DNA of 64,000 nt from Macrobrachium rosenbergii (Eukaryota; Arthropoda; Malacostraca; Decapoda; Palaemonidae). The notes below the pieces were generated by a model. That model was not told where the DNA came from, searched no databases, and saw only the letters and a list, made by a program, of their open reading frames with translations. The position numbers and the translations under genes are program-made. Shown here in pieces: positions 47,149 through 60,866 of this stretch (its first letter is position 1; the number at the start of each line of letters is the position of its first letter). The stretch is from assembly GCF_040412425.1 (NCBI RefSeq), contig NC_089749.1:38808070-38872069 (forward strand), given 5' to 3'.

Positions 47149-49555
47149 TATATACATACATACATACATATATCATATATATACACATGTGTGAATGTAT
47201 GTATGTATATATACAGCATTTAGTTTTGGCATGAATAGAAACTACTGGAGAGTAAAATAGCTGTAGTCTAATTCATTCTATCTGTCGCCTCACCAACGCA
47301 GGTTTTAGGTAGATGTGACATACACATGATTGGCTGCAAATAATGTTCCTGATACCTTAGGCTTACTGTGATAAAGATGCAAACTACTTCTTCAGTAACA
47401 TATCTGAAAGCTTATACAGTATTTGCAGAGAACCTTCACACCTTCTATCAAGTAATAAACATTCAGATTTATTTTGATAATAAAACAATACAAACACACG
47501 AAAGACAAGCTTGTATCTACTAGTCTACGCAGATCAAACAAATACACAATGGTCTTCCTGTAACTGTTTTGTCTCATTGTGGGTAGCTCAAAAGACACCT
47601 CACTGTGCGAGCACAAGTAAAAGCTATTTCAATTATTTCTTGCATGCAAATTGTGAGTAGAGTCAATATTTGAAAAAGCATGGAATACTGTTGTCTATGT
47701 GGCATGAAGCTGCAACATTGGATGGAAGGTGATGCATGGCTATAGTATTCCAGTTTTCTTTTCAGAATATTTTGCATGTTTATAAAATTTGTTGTTGAAC
47801 TTACAAATCTTTATAATAGGCCAGTGATTGGGCAATTTCAGGAGTATTTTGCCAAATAACTTATCGCGCAAAAGTTTGAAATCTGATTGAGGTCCTATCA
47901 CCCTCCGTGTTTGATAACATATATACTGCATAAAAGGCTAGCCTACACTTTTTCTTTTTTGAAGGAAGGCATTGAAAAGACTTAGATAGAATGAATAATG
48001 GTTACATTATGCAAGTATTGTAATTCTTACTACTTTGAAATGAAAATGTGCCTAAAAGAAGGCCATTAAAATTAAATATCTGGTATAGGTCTATTGTTCG
48101 CTTGTCAGTGCTTCGAGTTCTAATGTTTAACATCATTAAAGGTTGTTTTTCCAGTTTACGGACGAAGATATAACTTTGGTAGAGAATAAAATTTTTATGT
48201 TCATAAATGAAATCTACATGGAGTAGAGTTTGAATGGTAACAAAAATTTCTGAGCTGAATAGTTTGTGGGATTAGGTCTACATGTAGCCTGGGGTATACC
48301 AGTGAGATAAAACATAATTATTAAAAGCGCCTTCCTTCGTTTGTGTTTGATATGAGTAGACTGATACAAGCTCATCTTTCTTGTGCTTGTATAGGTATAT
48401 TATCGATACAAATCAGCTTGTTTATAAGGTGTGAAGATTCTTGTATACATAAACATTCATATTTGACTAAAGAAATAGTCTGAGCTACACATGCGCATGT
48501 GTCACATCATCACCAGTGGGTAGACAGATGAAATGAAACTGCCTTTAGTGGGCAAATGATACCACATTAGTTCCCAAGAACTTCTGTTATGATCATCAGT
48601 GTTGAGACAAGCAGTTTCAAGGCAAGTTCATGCAGTACAACATTTGGGAGACTTTCAAATTTATTATATTAACACTCAGTTACCACTCATGCTGTGTCGG
48701 TACTGAATCTGTGGTTTGCATCATGGTATTTGAAATATCTGAACACTTGCACCAGATAGGGTTAAGGAGGGGAGCTCTGCAAAAGGGAATATGTTGGATA
48801 GGAGCCAGTATGACATGCCTCCCACAATTATCACAACCATTGGCAACTGACATTCCCCATCCAAAAAAAACCACTACAACATAGAGTGAGAGGCCAGCAG
48901 ATGGATCACCATACAACCATTGAAGCTGTGATCCCCAAGGCATGAGAGAAAGCATCAAATGAAAGAAAGAAAACACCGTCTTGATACTGCATCCTTAAAC
49001 TGACAGACAGCAAATAAAGCACCCTAGAGGCAGTGGATGGATGAACAGGCAGTGAATGAGATTGACAGCTGTAGTGTGGATCTCTACAAAGAAAGAGTTG
49101 TCTGAAGAAGCTAAAGAATTATAAACTGCAAATACAGCAAAAAAGAATATTTCTCTCTCTCTCTCTCTATCAGCTTGTAGTGGTATTGCATGAAATGGGA
49201 AGCAACCTTGAAAACTGCCCTTATTCTGCAGCTATAAGTTTATTCCTAAATGTGTAGGAGGAAACAAGGATCACCATTCCTGGCTCTTGCCCACCAGAAA
49301 GCTGACAGGGAGCCCTTAAAGAAGTTAATCCACCAACACTGAACAAGCAGGAAAGGGATCATCCAGACATATGAGAAACTTCAGTAATTTGGTATTAGCA
49401 CAAACTTGTGGACGTGAGTGGAGAGGATAGAGCTAAGAAAAGAATCCAAGTGACAATTATACACCAGCATATTCTGGGGAACCAGGCTGCTGGAGTCACG
49501 TGATAACAAAGGATCCTTTCAGCCTCAACTGCATTACTTTCTGCTAATTACTTAG
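47149..49555. other. Intergenic DNA without recognisable gene
   Basis: AT-rich, with a short (CT)n at 49151-49169. The open frames around 48630-48976 on both strands show no known domain. Nothing else supported. Later exons of the minus-strand PTDSS1-like gene would lie in this direction, but none was recognised. Confidence 0.45.
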
Positions 49556-49556
49556 T

Positions 49557-50153
49557 TTGTTCTTTCTGGCTTTTCCACCAAGCTGCCCATTCTCTCCAGT
49601 TTCCCCTAGCTGTAAATTACAGGTTCTTTCTGGCTTTTCCACCAAGCTGCCCATTCTCTCCAGTTTGGCTTTTCCACCAAGCTGCCCCCTAGCTGTCAAT
49701 TACAGGTTCTTTCTGGCTTTTCCACCAAGCTGCCCATTCTCTCCAGTTTCCCTAGCTGTAAATTACAGGTTCTTTCTGGCTTTTCCACCAAGCTGCCCAT
49801 TCTCTCCAGTTTCCCCTAGCTGTCAATTACAGGTTCTTTCTGGCTTTTTTTCCACCAAGCTGCCCATTCTCTCCAGTTTCCCTAGCTGTAAATTACAGGT
49901 TCTTTCTGGCTTTTCCACCAAGCTGCCCATTCTCTCCAGTTTCCCCTAGCTGTCAATTACAGGTTCTTTCTGGCTTTTCCACCAAGCTGCCCATTCTCTC
50001 CAGTTTCCCCTAGCTGTAAATTACAGGTTCTTTCTGGCTTTTCCACCAAGCTGCCCATTCTCTCCAGTTTCCCCTAGCTGTCAATTACAGGTTCTTTCTG
50101 GCTTTTCCACCAAGCTGCCCATTCTCTCCAGTTTCCCTAGCTGTAAATTACAG
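49557..50153. repeat. Minisatellite, ~64-bp unit, 9 units, alternating types
   Basis: Each unit holds TTCTTTCTGGCTTTTCCACC, AAGCTGCCCATTCTCTCC and a CCTAGCTGTxAATTACAGG end. The last block alternates strictly between GTAAATT and GTCAATT through the array (positions near 49610, 49693, 49757, 49821, 49889, 49951, 50017, 50080, 50143), so the true unit is a ~128-bp dimer. Unit two is partly truncated. A continuous plus-strand frame exists only because the unit length is near a multiple of three in places; no gene is proposed. Confidence 0.93.
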
Positions 50154-50877
50154 GTATCACAAAAGGAACCACTCAACAGGCAAGTCCTATGACAGTTCCA
50201 AGTTGTGATAAAATGGTTTCATTAAACAACTTTATAATAAACTTTCAATAGCTTCTACTTTTCATTTGTCCCTACTGGTCCTCTGATTTACCCAGTACTA
50301 GTCTTACCTTAGTCTTCACCCATGATTTAAAAACAATTCTTTGGATCAGTCATGTCAGGAGACTGAAATGCATGTCAGTGCTCTCGTTAAAATACAAAAT
50401 GGTAATAATAAGTTATGTGCCACATCTGCTTTACAAGATAAGCAGTCCCTGTTTTCTAAACAATTTGTTAGATTCACAGGCACATCTCCAAAGCTAGCAC
50501 TTCCTGCACCCTGAAATTTAAGCAACACCATATAACCAGAAGATTGACAATATAACATCTTTCTTACCTGATAACACTGTTGTAACTGAAGGAGTGTTCA
50601 TTCCTTAAGCTGTTTTCCTACATATTCAACCCTGTATAACTGTGGTGGTTGAAAGTGTCAGTTTTACATTGGAAATGAGGGTTTGAGACTGGGTGTGGAG
50701 GTTCTTATTCCACTGGAGGGAAACCTCTCACCATGCAAGAAAATGAGACTTTTTCAAAACTCACTCGCTAATTACCCACTATACTGAAACATGAATACTG
50801 TGTAAGCCAACGATTTGTATCTATTGTTTTAAATTCTTATATTTAATATAGTTTTCCATGCATACAAATATACCTAC
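50154..50877. other. Presumed intron or intergenic DNA next to PTDSS1 exon
   Basis: No recognised gene. On the minus strand this follows the donor site of the PTDSS1-like exon, so at least part is probably intron. Confidence 0.45.
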
Positions 50878-51132
50878 CGTATGGTGGGTGCAGACATTGC
50901 TCCTAATAAGAATATTCTCATGAAGACCAAAGGGTGGCTTGGTGGCATCTCAAAGATGTGCTTTAAAAAGAATGTGTTCAATTCTGATAACTGCCAGAAA
51001 ATTACCAGCTGACTTACAGCAAGAAAACGCATGTAAGTGCATGCTGGATCTAGCCATCGCATAGCAGTCCAAGACTCAGGAGTGAATTGCAGAACAGCTC
51101 GTTTCAATTTTCCTGTTGTTGTCTGAATATCC
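50878..51132 (-). CDS. PTDSS1: Internal exon of phosphatidylserine synthase 1
   Basis: 255 bp on the minus strand, from an AATTTCAG acceptor (exon from 51132) to a GTAGGTA donor (exon to 50878). It enters with one base and leaves with two bases of codons. The product matches animal PTDSS1 closely in my knowledge of the family: a TTGKLKRAVLQFTPESW segment, WLDPA, then the hydrophobic helix with FWQLSELNTFFLKHIF, and FLLGAMSAPTIR at the end. PTDSS1 is a multi-pass ER membrane enzyme that exchanges the choline of phosphatidylcholine for serine. No neighbouring exon was recognised in this window, so introns must be long. It is the only host coding sequence I can support. Confidence 0.9.
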
Positions 51133-51750
51133 CTGAAATTGAGTGATACAATTTAAACCAACACTGAAAAGTATATCATTAGGGAACTATTGCATAGATC
51201 AAAAACATGATTTTGTAGCCAGAAAATAATATGCAGCAATCTTAACAAAAGTATTTCTGATCATATTTACAAATAAAAGTATCACTTAAACGATTAATTA
51301 GCACCATATGAAATATTACCGTGATACCAAGGTGTTAACGTACAAACTACTACACCATTTTGGGCTTAAGGTCCCACAAAAAATCTAAAGATCTTTGATT
51401 CCACGGTTACTAGCTGTATTGATGAAAGGCAGGAATGGCAGTTTCTGGGCTGACAGCACAATGAATGTTTGAGTCATACAACAATATTTCAAGCTAATGA
51501 GCAATTTGTCTGCTTCTTAAATGTAAAGATACCCAAAGGGAAGGGTGTGATTTGTATGTGCAGCACCTGATTTGTATATCAAACAATTTTTTTTTACTAA
51601 CAAAGCTTCCACATATGGCAGTGTCTAACAGGCAATGTCAAAAGCAACAGTGACTGGCCAGCTGATTTAACAACATATACAGTATAGAACAATCTTTGTC
51701 AAACAATTTAAATATGAGAGCCAACTGCTGAGGGCCATGCACAGCAACAC
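51133..51750. other. Presumed PTDSS1 intron
   Basis: No coding region or transposon end seen. On the minus strand it lies upstream of the exon. Confidence 0.4.
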
Positions 51751-51753
51751 TAT

Positions 51754-52030
51754 TCAAAACATGGATAAATAAAGCAAATAATCAAGATCAACAGGTCTCA
51801 TAAAATCTTGAAAGACTTCCAAATACAAAATTTTTGTGCTGCCAATAGACTGAGTAGGTTTCTTAAAAGTGTATTTGTGATCAAGACTGACACCTACAGT
51901 TTTACATGAGGTACATATAGCTGAAGAAACACTGTGAATGAAAAGATCTGGGTGGAATGCTCTAATCTTCTTTATGTGCAAACAATCATACTTTGAGTTT
52001 TGTTAGAGTTCAACTTTGGTCTATAATTTG
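51754..52030 (-). pseudogene. LINE reverse-transcriptase fragment (non-LTR retrotransposon)
   Basis: Minus-strand frames show NKTQSMIV, then HPDLFIHSV and KTVGVSLDHKYTFKK. This is the layout after the YxDD box of LINE reverse transcriptases (an LNxxKTQ block and the GVxxDxxxTFxxH block). It parallels the plus-strand copy at 52300-53060. One frameshift near 51960. Only ~90 codons remain. Confidence 0.72.
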
Positions 52031-52299
52031 CACCATAAATTAATTTTAGCAGGATTTCTATTAGGAAATTCAGCAATGGCAGGCCTATAAAATGGAGATT
52101 GGATCAATAGAATGAAAGTACCAACACCTTCATATGCCTTAAGTTTGTTTACTTACCCAAACATGTATTTTATGTACTGTACATAATCTAAGAGGTAATG
52201 AGCCAAGAACACTAATTTAATCTCTGCTGTTCCCATAGATAGTCATTTGAATCCACTAATTTTTAAATTATATACAAAATTTGGGATTCTGGCCTTGAA

Positions 52300-53060
52300 A
52301 ACAAGTTGACTGCTTATGCTAATGATGGTACTCTCTTTACTTTTATTCCATTGCTTGGGTATCAACCTGTAGTTGCTGAATCTCTTGGAAACTGAGATTT
52401 TGCTACATCAGTGCATGGTGAAAACTATGAGATGAAGTTAAACCCTAGGAAAACTCGAAGTATGATGCTTAACAGGCCTAGGCCTCTGAGATGCCCAACC
52501 AAATCTTTTTACTGACAGTGTTTTCTCAACTAGAAGCAACTCATTTAAAAATGTAGGTGTCATTCTTGACTGTAAATTCACTTTTGAAAAACACAACTGG
52601 TCTAACTCTTCTTCACCTGCAAAAAAATTTATGATACTAAGATCTTTGAAGATCTTTGGAGACTTATATATCCTGAGATGAGTTTTATTCTTTTATTCTT
52701 CCACATCTTGAATACTGTAACACTGCTTGGTCTTCAACAGCTGATTCATATCTTAAATAGCTAGGCAAAAAGTTGAGTTCATCAAATTTTTATATTAACC
52801 TCTGGCAGCATTGCTTAATTAGCTCACTGTGCATAAAGTACTGTATGTGATATTTCAAAATTATGATAATCCTTTATCATGTAGCACTATATATAGTTAA
52901 TTTCAAGTCTTGCCCTTTCTTCTAAGAGGCTGAGTGGCAAATTTTATAGGGGTTTTGTTCCTTCTGTGACAAAATTGTGGAATGAGCCTCTTCAAAAACT
53001 TGTAAGTACCACTTAAGAACATTTTCCTCTCTAAGAAATCAAGCTATTCAGCACTTTGGT
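52300..53060 (+). pseudogene. LINE reverse-transcriptase 3' fragment
   Basis: From about 52312 reads a YANDGTLFTF-like box (a changed YxDD), then MKLNPRKTRSMMLNRPRP, NLFTDSVFSTR, VGVILDCKFTFEKH, and after stops a PxLEYC-like region (52715). A TKLWNEPLQ stretch (~52972) is the usual KLWNxLP end motif. Numerous stops and shifts. The family is a jockey/CR1-type LINE by these motifs; I cannot be more exact. The remaining DNA to 53430 is unassigned. Confidence 0.78.
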
Positions 53061-53429
53061 TTACAACATTAACCCTAGATATTATGAGAGGAAATATACT
53101 AAAAAATCACAGAAAGTTGGGAACTTGGCCCATAAACTTGGAATTAGTTGGTGCTACTGTTTTTGCACAGCATCTTGAGGAAGCAAGATATTACATAATG
53201 CCAAGTACCATAGGCCTTTTATGCCATGTTGGATAGCCGCCTTATCGGTCATGAACGCTGATGTTCTCATGCAATTTTAAATGATGCACAGCCTTCTTCC
53301 TTTTCTACAAACCTTAATTTACATTTATATTGATTTCTTTACCTTTACTTACTTCTTTCTGTGTATTATTTTAATTTTCCTCAGAATGTCTTTGTTATTT
53401 TCATTTACAGGCCCTATTCTTTGGGAACT

Positions 53430-55555
<2,126 letters not shown>

Positions 55556-55559
55556 TGAA

Positions 55560-56480
55560 TGAGTTTCTGAGAGAGAGATTGATTGGTTTCACTGACGGTA
55601 TTTTGATGAGTGAGATGACTGAGGAGCATATCAGAATGGTGGATGCAGTATTGCAGAAAATGGAACAAGTGGGAGTGAATGGTGTAAACAGGAAGTACTG
55701 TACAGTCTTTAGGACACTTACTGAGTGAGTCAAGTTTGTGGAAATCAGAGGAGTTTGTTGCAAAAGTAAGGGAATTCCCAAACTCTAGGTCACTGCATGA
55801 ATTTCATGGGTTGGGTTCACAGAGTTTGGCCACAAGTTCTATGAAGAACCATTCAGGGACTGTGAAGCTGCTAACTGAATGGACAGGGTGAAAGAATACA
55901 GTGCTGAAGTGGGATGAAAGAATGGAAATACATATAAATGATTAAAAAAAAAAGATTGCAAAAGTTGTAGAGCTAGCATACCCCGACTACAGTAAAACTT
56001 TGAAAACACATGAAGTGTATACTGATGCAAGAGAGTTTTAAATGGGAAGATGTTTGAAGCAATATGAGATAGTGAATGGGGTGGGAAAAAAAGGGTGGTA
56101 GGGAATATGAGTAGGGCATTTAATTTGGCTGAATGAAAGTACTCAATGACTGAAAGGGAGTTAGCTGCACTATTTTTTTAAGGTACTGCTGTATGTCCAT
56201 TTTTGTACGGTGTGAGGTATTGTGTAAAGACAGATCACCAAACCATAGTACTGTATATTTTCAGTGAATGAAGAATAGATATAAATTGCTGGGTATATCC
56301 TTGAGGACGTGCATTAATCTGATTATAGCTGAATATGTGCCCAGTGGAAGGAATGTGATTGCCTATTAATATGATGTTTAGGCTGCCTGTGAGCAAGAAT
56401 GAACCTGTATCTGATAGAGTAAATCCAGAATATCTACCTAAAGGTTTGACTATCATAAGAGCAAGTAGAGGTGGTGGCAA
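55560..56480 (+). pseudogene. Gypsy-type pol relic: RT end and RNase H
   Basis: Plus-strand frames, broken by stops, read FTDGILMSEMTEEHIRMVDA near 55578 (a changed YxDD region), KYCTVF near 55690, and EPFRDC with LTEWTG-like parts near 55850-55890. Further on are a VYTDA-like RNase H start (~56016), SRAFNLAE and ERELAAL-like (~56112-56170) and RTDHQ (~56229). This is the RT/RNase H part of a Ty3/Gypsy polyprotein. Many indels. No restored protein is proposed. Confidence 0.75.
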
Positions 56481-56689
56481 TTCTATGTTCTCAAGTGTTT
56501 GGCATGGCTTGAAAAACTAGTGAAAGATGGGTTGAATGCAATGATTCCTGAGATTATAAATGAGCTGAAATGGAAAGTTATGGATGAAGTACAAACAAAC
56601 CAGAACCTATTGCTTTGAAGTAAGCGAGGATGTACATAAATGAGTTAAAGACTACGTGTGAACTGGGTGCACTCGCAATATAAGAGGTG

Positions 56690-57540
56690 TTGTTTGTAGC
56701 GAGTTATTTTGGTATAAATGCATGTGTGCATTATGGAATGGGAAACCTGTAGTATATCACTCTGAGGAGGTGAGAAGTGAGTGTGTGATACATCTACAAT
56801 GCTTGAGTGGGATACCCTATACTGTAACTGGATTTACTGAGATACAGACATATGACTACAAGGATGAGGTGGAGATCACAAAAGAAGTCGTACTAGATGT
56901 GGAAGACTATGATGAAGAGATAGAAAAGAATCCGAGAGAACTGAACTTTTGTATGCATGGAAAAGGTCATGGTATGACTGTACTTGTAAATATAAATGTG
57001 AGTGAATACTGTGGATTGACTGTCATGGGAGCACAGCTTTCTTAGATAAGTGCAAATGTAACTCATGAGATTGAAAAGTATACACAGAACCTTGAGCTCA
57101 AGTTTGTGAGTATATAGGTATTCCTGGAATAGGAGGGAAACAAATTATGGCATGATAAGAGATTACATTGGCTATAAATAAAGGTGAAATGAAAGGTACT
57201 AAGAATCGGTTTGCCACACTGAACAAGGAGCAGATGTCCTACTGTTTTCTGACTGGTAATGACTTCCTTAAAGTGAATGATGTGTCAGTCGATGTTGGAA
57301 AAGGGTTACTCTTAAGAGGGGGATGAGTAATTTCAAGAATGCAAAAGGGGGCTATCCATATGGTGAATTTTGTTGGAATGATGCATGTAGATGTAAGAGA
57401 GTGTGAATGGTTGACAGCAGAGGATATTGAGCATATGCAAACTGTTTGTCTTATGGCGCAATTGAGATTACTTGTGGCTAAATGGAATGTAATGTCAAGA
57501 GAATGCCAAAGATTTGCTGGAAAGACTGGTTCATGTTAAG
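56690..57540 (+). pseudogene. Gypsy-type pol relic: linker and protease-like region
   Basis: The open frame 56722-57045 (107 codons) runs through an acidic segment (DVEDYDEEIEKNP) and then MTVLVNINVSEYCGLTVMGA QLS. The shape fits a retropepsin active-site region (a GxxDTGAQxS-like block), with the Asp-Thr changed to Val-Met. A further frame at 57339-57539 (HMVNFVGMMHV) has no domain I can name. If the protease reading is right, it sits between RNase H and integrase. Confidence 0.5.
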
Positions 57541-57599
57541 GTATTGTTTATTTTGTGTAGAAGTGGATGAATGGAATTATGTCTGTACATGTGTTTTCA

Positions 57600-57977
57600 A
57601 TTTTTGGAGGAACTGGTATTTGCAAAATTGTGCATTACACATATGGAAATATGTGTAAGCATAAGCTGACTGAATGTATGAAAGGGTGGGTGTTTACTAT
57701 GTACCTAGAAAAACTCTGTGTGGATGTGGCTAGGATGTGAGAGGCATGTCAGAAAGCAAAATATCAATGAGTGTATGTAAGTATACAAGTATTACAATTA
57801 AGAATGAATGAGCCATTTAGGATGGTTGTGATCGACTCTCTTTACCAGTGACAAGAAGTGGATCTGTGGGAAGAATTATGATGGTGGACCATATGGATAA
57901 ATGTTGCATGTGCCTGACGCCTGTCAAGCATACAAGGAGTAAGGTTATTGCGGATATGTTGAGTAAGGTGATGTTTC

Positions 57978-58075
<98 letters not shown>

Positions 58076-58480
58076 TAAGCAGTAATGGCTGGGGAGGGCA
58101 TCTAAATGTATAAGTGATTTGGGTGTAGAACCTGCATATTCAACCCTGTATATGCCAAGTGCAAATGGATTAGCAGAGAGGATGGTGAAGACCTTGAGTG
58201 AAATGTTGCAAATGATGGCAGAAGATAGGAATCAATGGGATTTGCATGTTGGTAAAGCACGGTGGGTGTATAATGGATGCATAATTCAGAGCATTGGTAA
58301 GTCTCCTTGTGATTTCTTAATGAATTTTGAGAAATGTGTCATGCCCCAAATGCAGCTGAATAAAGATGGAAGAAATGAATGGAGAAGAGCAGATGAATGG
58401 TTTATGAATTATGAAGTGGGTGACAAAGCACCAAAAGAAGTAGTTGAGAGGGGTAGATTGAATATTAAATAGCAAGAAAA
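57600..58480 (+). pseudogene. Gypsy-type integrase relic interrupted by (TG)n
   Basis: A zinc-binding H-H-C-C region (HYTYGN...CKHKLTECM, then ACQKAKYQ) lies at ~57640-57770. A core start with VVIDS (first catalytic Asp, ~57828) and MVDHMDK follow. A 88-bp (TG)n then replaces the second-Asp region. Core resumes at 58119 with YSTLYMPSANGLAERMVKTL (the NGxxER-type block with the catalytic Glu). VYNG and SPCDFLMNF follow, and then a GDKAPKEV-type C-terminal part. The 117-codon frame ends at 58472. Inactive. Confidence 0.85.
57981..58068. repeat. (TG)n microsatellite
   Basis: 44 TG units inside the integrase relic. Confidence 0.98.
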
Positions 58481-58650
58481 GTTTGAAGGTCTGTATATGG
58501 TAAGGAAGGTTTGATCGAATGAGTGGAGATATTTATTGGAAAGTGAAGGTGAAGACAATGTAAGTGTGATTAGAATGCATTTCAATCAGTTGCATAAATG
58601 GAGAGAACCTCCTGAATATCCTAGAATTCATACAGTATATGAATGCTTAA

Positions 58651-59445
58651 CCCTTAAGGGATAGATTGAGCCTCAGTGTGAAGTAAAACAGGTTTGTGGA
58701 GGTGGACGGATTGAGCCCCAGTGTGAAACAGAATTACGCACCACTGTTATGGTAATAATGATTCGAAACAAAGGTGCCAATACTTCTATATGCTATAAAT
58801 TCACTAATGGCAACTTTTATACAGATGTGAGAGTTAGGCCAGTATCAGTAATGCTTGTGACTTCAAGGGGGAAGGTACTGCATCTCTCTCTCTCTCACAT
58901 GAGTTTTTTTGTAAATTTGCTTGTAAATATATGAAGGGGTTGCTGTTGTTTTTTGTTTTTGTCTTTTACGATAGTATGTTGGTTGTAAATGTAATTTTAC
59001 GAAGAAAATTGCAAAGAAATACTAGAAAAAGCATGTAAAAGTAAAAAAAAAGTTACTGAATTTTCCTTCTCGTAATTTAAGTGAAATATTTAGACAAATA
59101 CGCAAAAAATTTGTTACTGCTTTTATTTCTTATCTGTTTTGATATTGTGTGAGCAGAGTAATAATAATTTTACAAAATACAATAAATTTATTTATTAGAA
59201 AAAGCATATATAAGTTGGTAAAATTTACGATTGTCTTGTAAATGAGGCCCCACAAGGAGTTGTAAATAGTCATTTTCAACTTCTCGTGGAAGGTAGGGAA
59301 AATGTTTTAGAATTTTTTTATTTATACAGTGTAAATGTATGTGTCATTCTCTTTCCATTGATGCGAGTTTTTTTTATTTTGCCGACCTCAAAGTTTCCCC
59401 GGTCTGGGGTGCTGCACATTGATAAATTATGCCGTCCCTTAAGGG
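58651..59445. mobile_element. piggyBac-type MITE with TTAA duplication
   Basis: TTAA at 58647-58650 and 59446-59449 flank CCCTTAAGGGA...TCCCTTAAGGG. The ends are inverted (CCCTTAAGGGA is itself palindromic). 795 bp, without transposase. Inside, GATTGAGCC and CAGTGTGAA occur twice in tandem (58665 and 58710). The flanking Gypsy relic continues on the right (59450 on), consistent with a clean insertion. Confidence 0.85.
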
Positions 59446-59900
59446 TTAAGAATGGAAGCTATGGATGAATTGCTGACAGTGAAGAAAGTTTCTTGAATGA
59501 AAAACAGCTAATGTTAGAAGAAACAGTCAAACCAAAGCAAGGAAGAATGCAAGAAGGAATGCAATTTAAGAGCACAGTGAGTCAATTAGTGAAGAGTTAT
59601 TGACTGAGATAGATCATGACAGAACTTGGGATTTCTGTTTCCAACAGCAGGGTAAGAGTTATCACCAGGAAATATAGGTGATCAAACAGATGAGAAAGTA
59701 AATGGTAACTTGGAAAGTATAAATGGATGAAGTGGATGAGTTGTTGTGTCAGATATGTAGTGAGATTGCAGATTTTAGTGGGTTTTCTGACTCTAAACCT
59801 CCTGTGATTCAGAATCTTTGTTTAGAAGTGAATGATGAATGTCAGGATAGTCAGGTTAGTGAGAAGGATTCCTGGTTTGAGAGCTGATAGTAGTAGTAGT
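59446..59900 (+). pseudogene. Gypsy-type relic, 3' tail after MITE
   Basis: AGAATGGAAGCTATGG onward is open in short stretches rich in Glu/Lys/Ser, in keeping with the tail of the same polyprotein. An AGTAGTAGTAG run (59888) and AT-rich DNA follow. A 3' LTR may lie in 59900-60530, but I could not find its ends. Confidence 0.45.
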
Positions 59901-60533
59901 ACATGTGAGTAGTTGTTAAGTTGTAAACTGTAAGTTGGTAAATTGTAAATAAGAAAAATATGTAAATACTATGTATATAATTGTAAGTTTGTAAGTACTG
60001 TACTATTTGGGAGTACTTGTTGAGGCAGAGTGAAGTGACAAAGGATATTCTGTATTTATGAAACTTTATTTTTGTTAATTTTTATTATTTGTGAAATATT
60101 GTTTGTTACCATAATTATTTCTTTATACAGAGTGCACTTAACTCTGCATACTATTAATGTACATCTTGTTTCAGATTGTTTTAGGACCCTAACAGTAACC
60201 ATGTAGAGGTGGATTGACTGTGATGTGGAGTTGAGGGTTGACAGCTGGAAGGAAGCTGCTCTGTTTGTAATCTGCATTGGTTACCAGTAACTCCAGTGCC
60301 TCAGCTTAGAAGAGTTGGGATTTACCATAAGTGCAGTACACTCTTATTTTGAAGAAAAAGAGATATTGGGAATATCTGGAAATACCTAAATGAGGAGATT
60401 TGACAAACTGGAAAAGAAAGCTCAAGAGGAAACTGTTCCTTTAGTTGAAGTGAAGTTGGTGAAAGGTTTTTATTTTACATTTTGCAAGTAATACTTATTT
60501 CTGATGCATTAAAAATAATTGTGTGAAGGTATA

Positions 60534-60864
60534 CAGTAAACACCCCGTATTCGCGGTCTCACTATTCGCGGACTTACATATTCACGGATTTCTTTGTGGA
60601 CCGTATCTACCCATTATTTGTGGATAATTCAGCCCATTCACGGTATTTTTCACTGAGAAATATTCACTAATTACTGTATTTTCATATTTTCTTGACTAAA
60701 TGCACTTTTTGTTATAAAACTATTCAAATACTCAGGTATAAGCATTTTTAGAGTTTTTTGTGTGTTTATCAAAATAGGCAGTTCTAAGTATTCGTGGATT
60801 TTAGCTATTTGTGGGGGGGGGTGCGGTGCAGTGCACATCTCCCACAAATACAGGGGGTTTACTG
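60534..60864. mobile_element. Tigger-family MITE
   Basis: 331 bp flanked by TA. Left CAGTAAACACCCCGTATTCG, right AATACAGGGGGTTTACTG. The ends and the subterminal TTCGCGG motifs match the large Tigger at 5548-11342. It has no transposase and would depend on one from an autonomous relative. Confidence 0.9.
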
Positions 60865-60866
60865 TA

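Noticed and set aside
49557..49949. 130-codon plus-strand open frame with repeated FLAFPPSCPFSPV motif
   Set aside because: It is the minisatellite read as protein. The unit length varies and shifts the frame, and there is no start, splice or family support.
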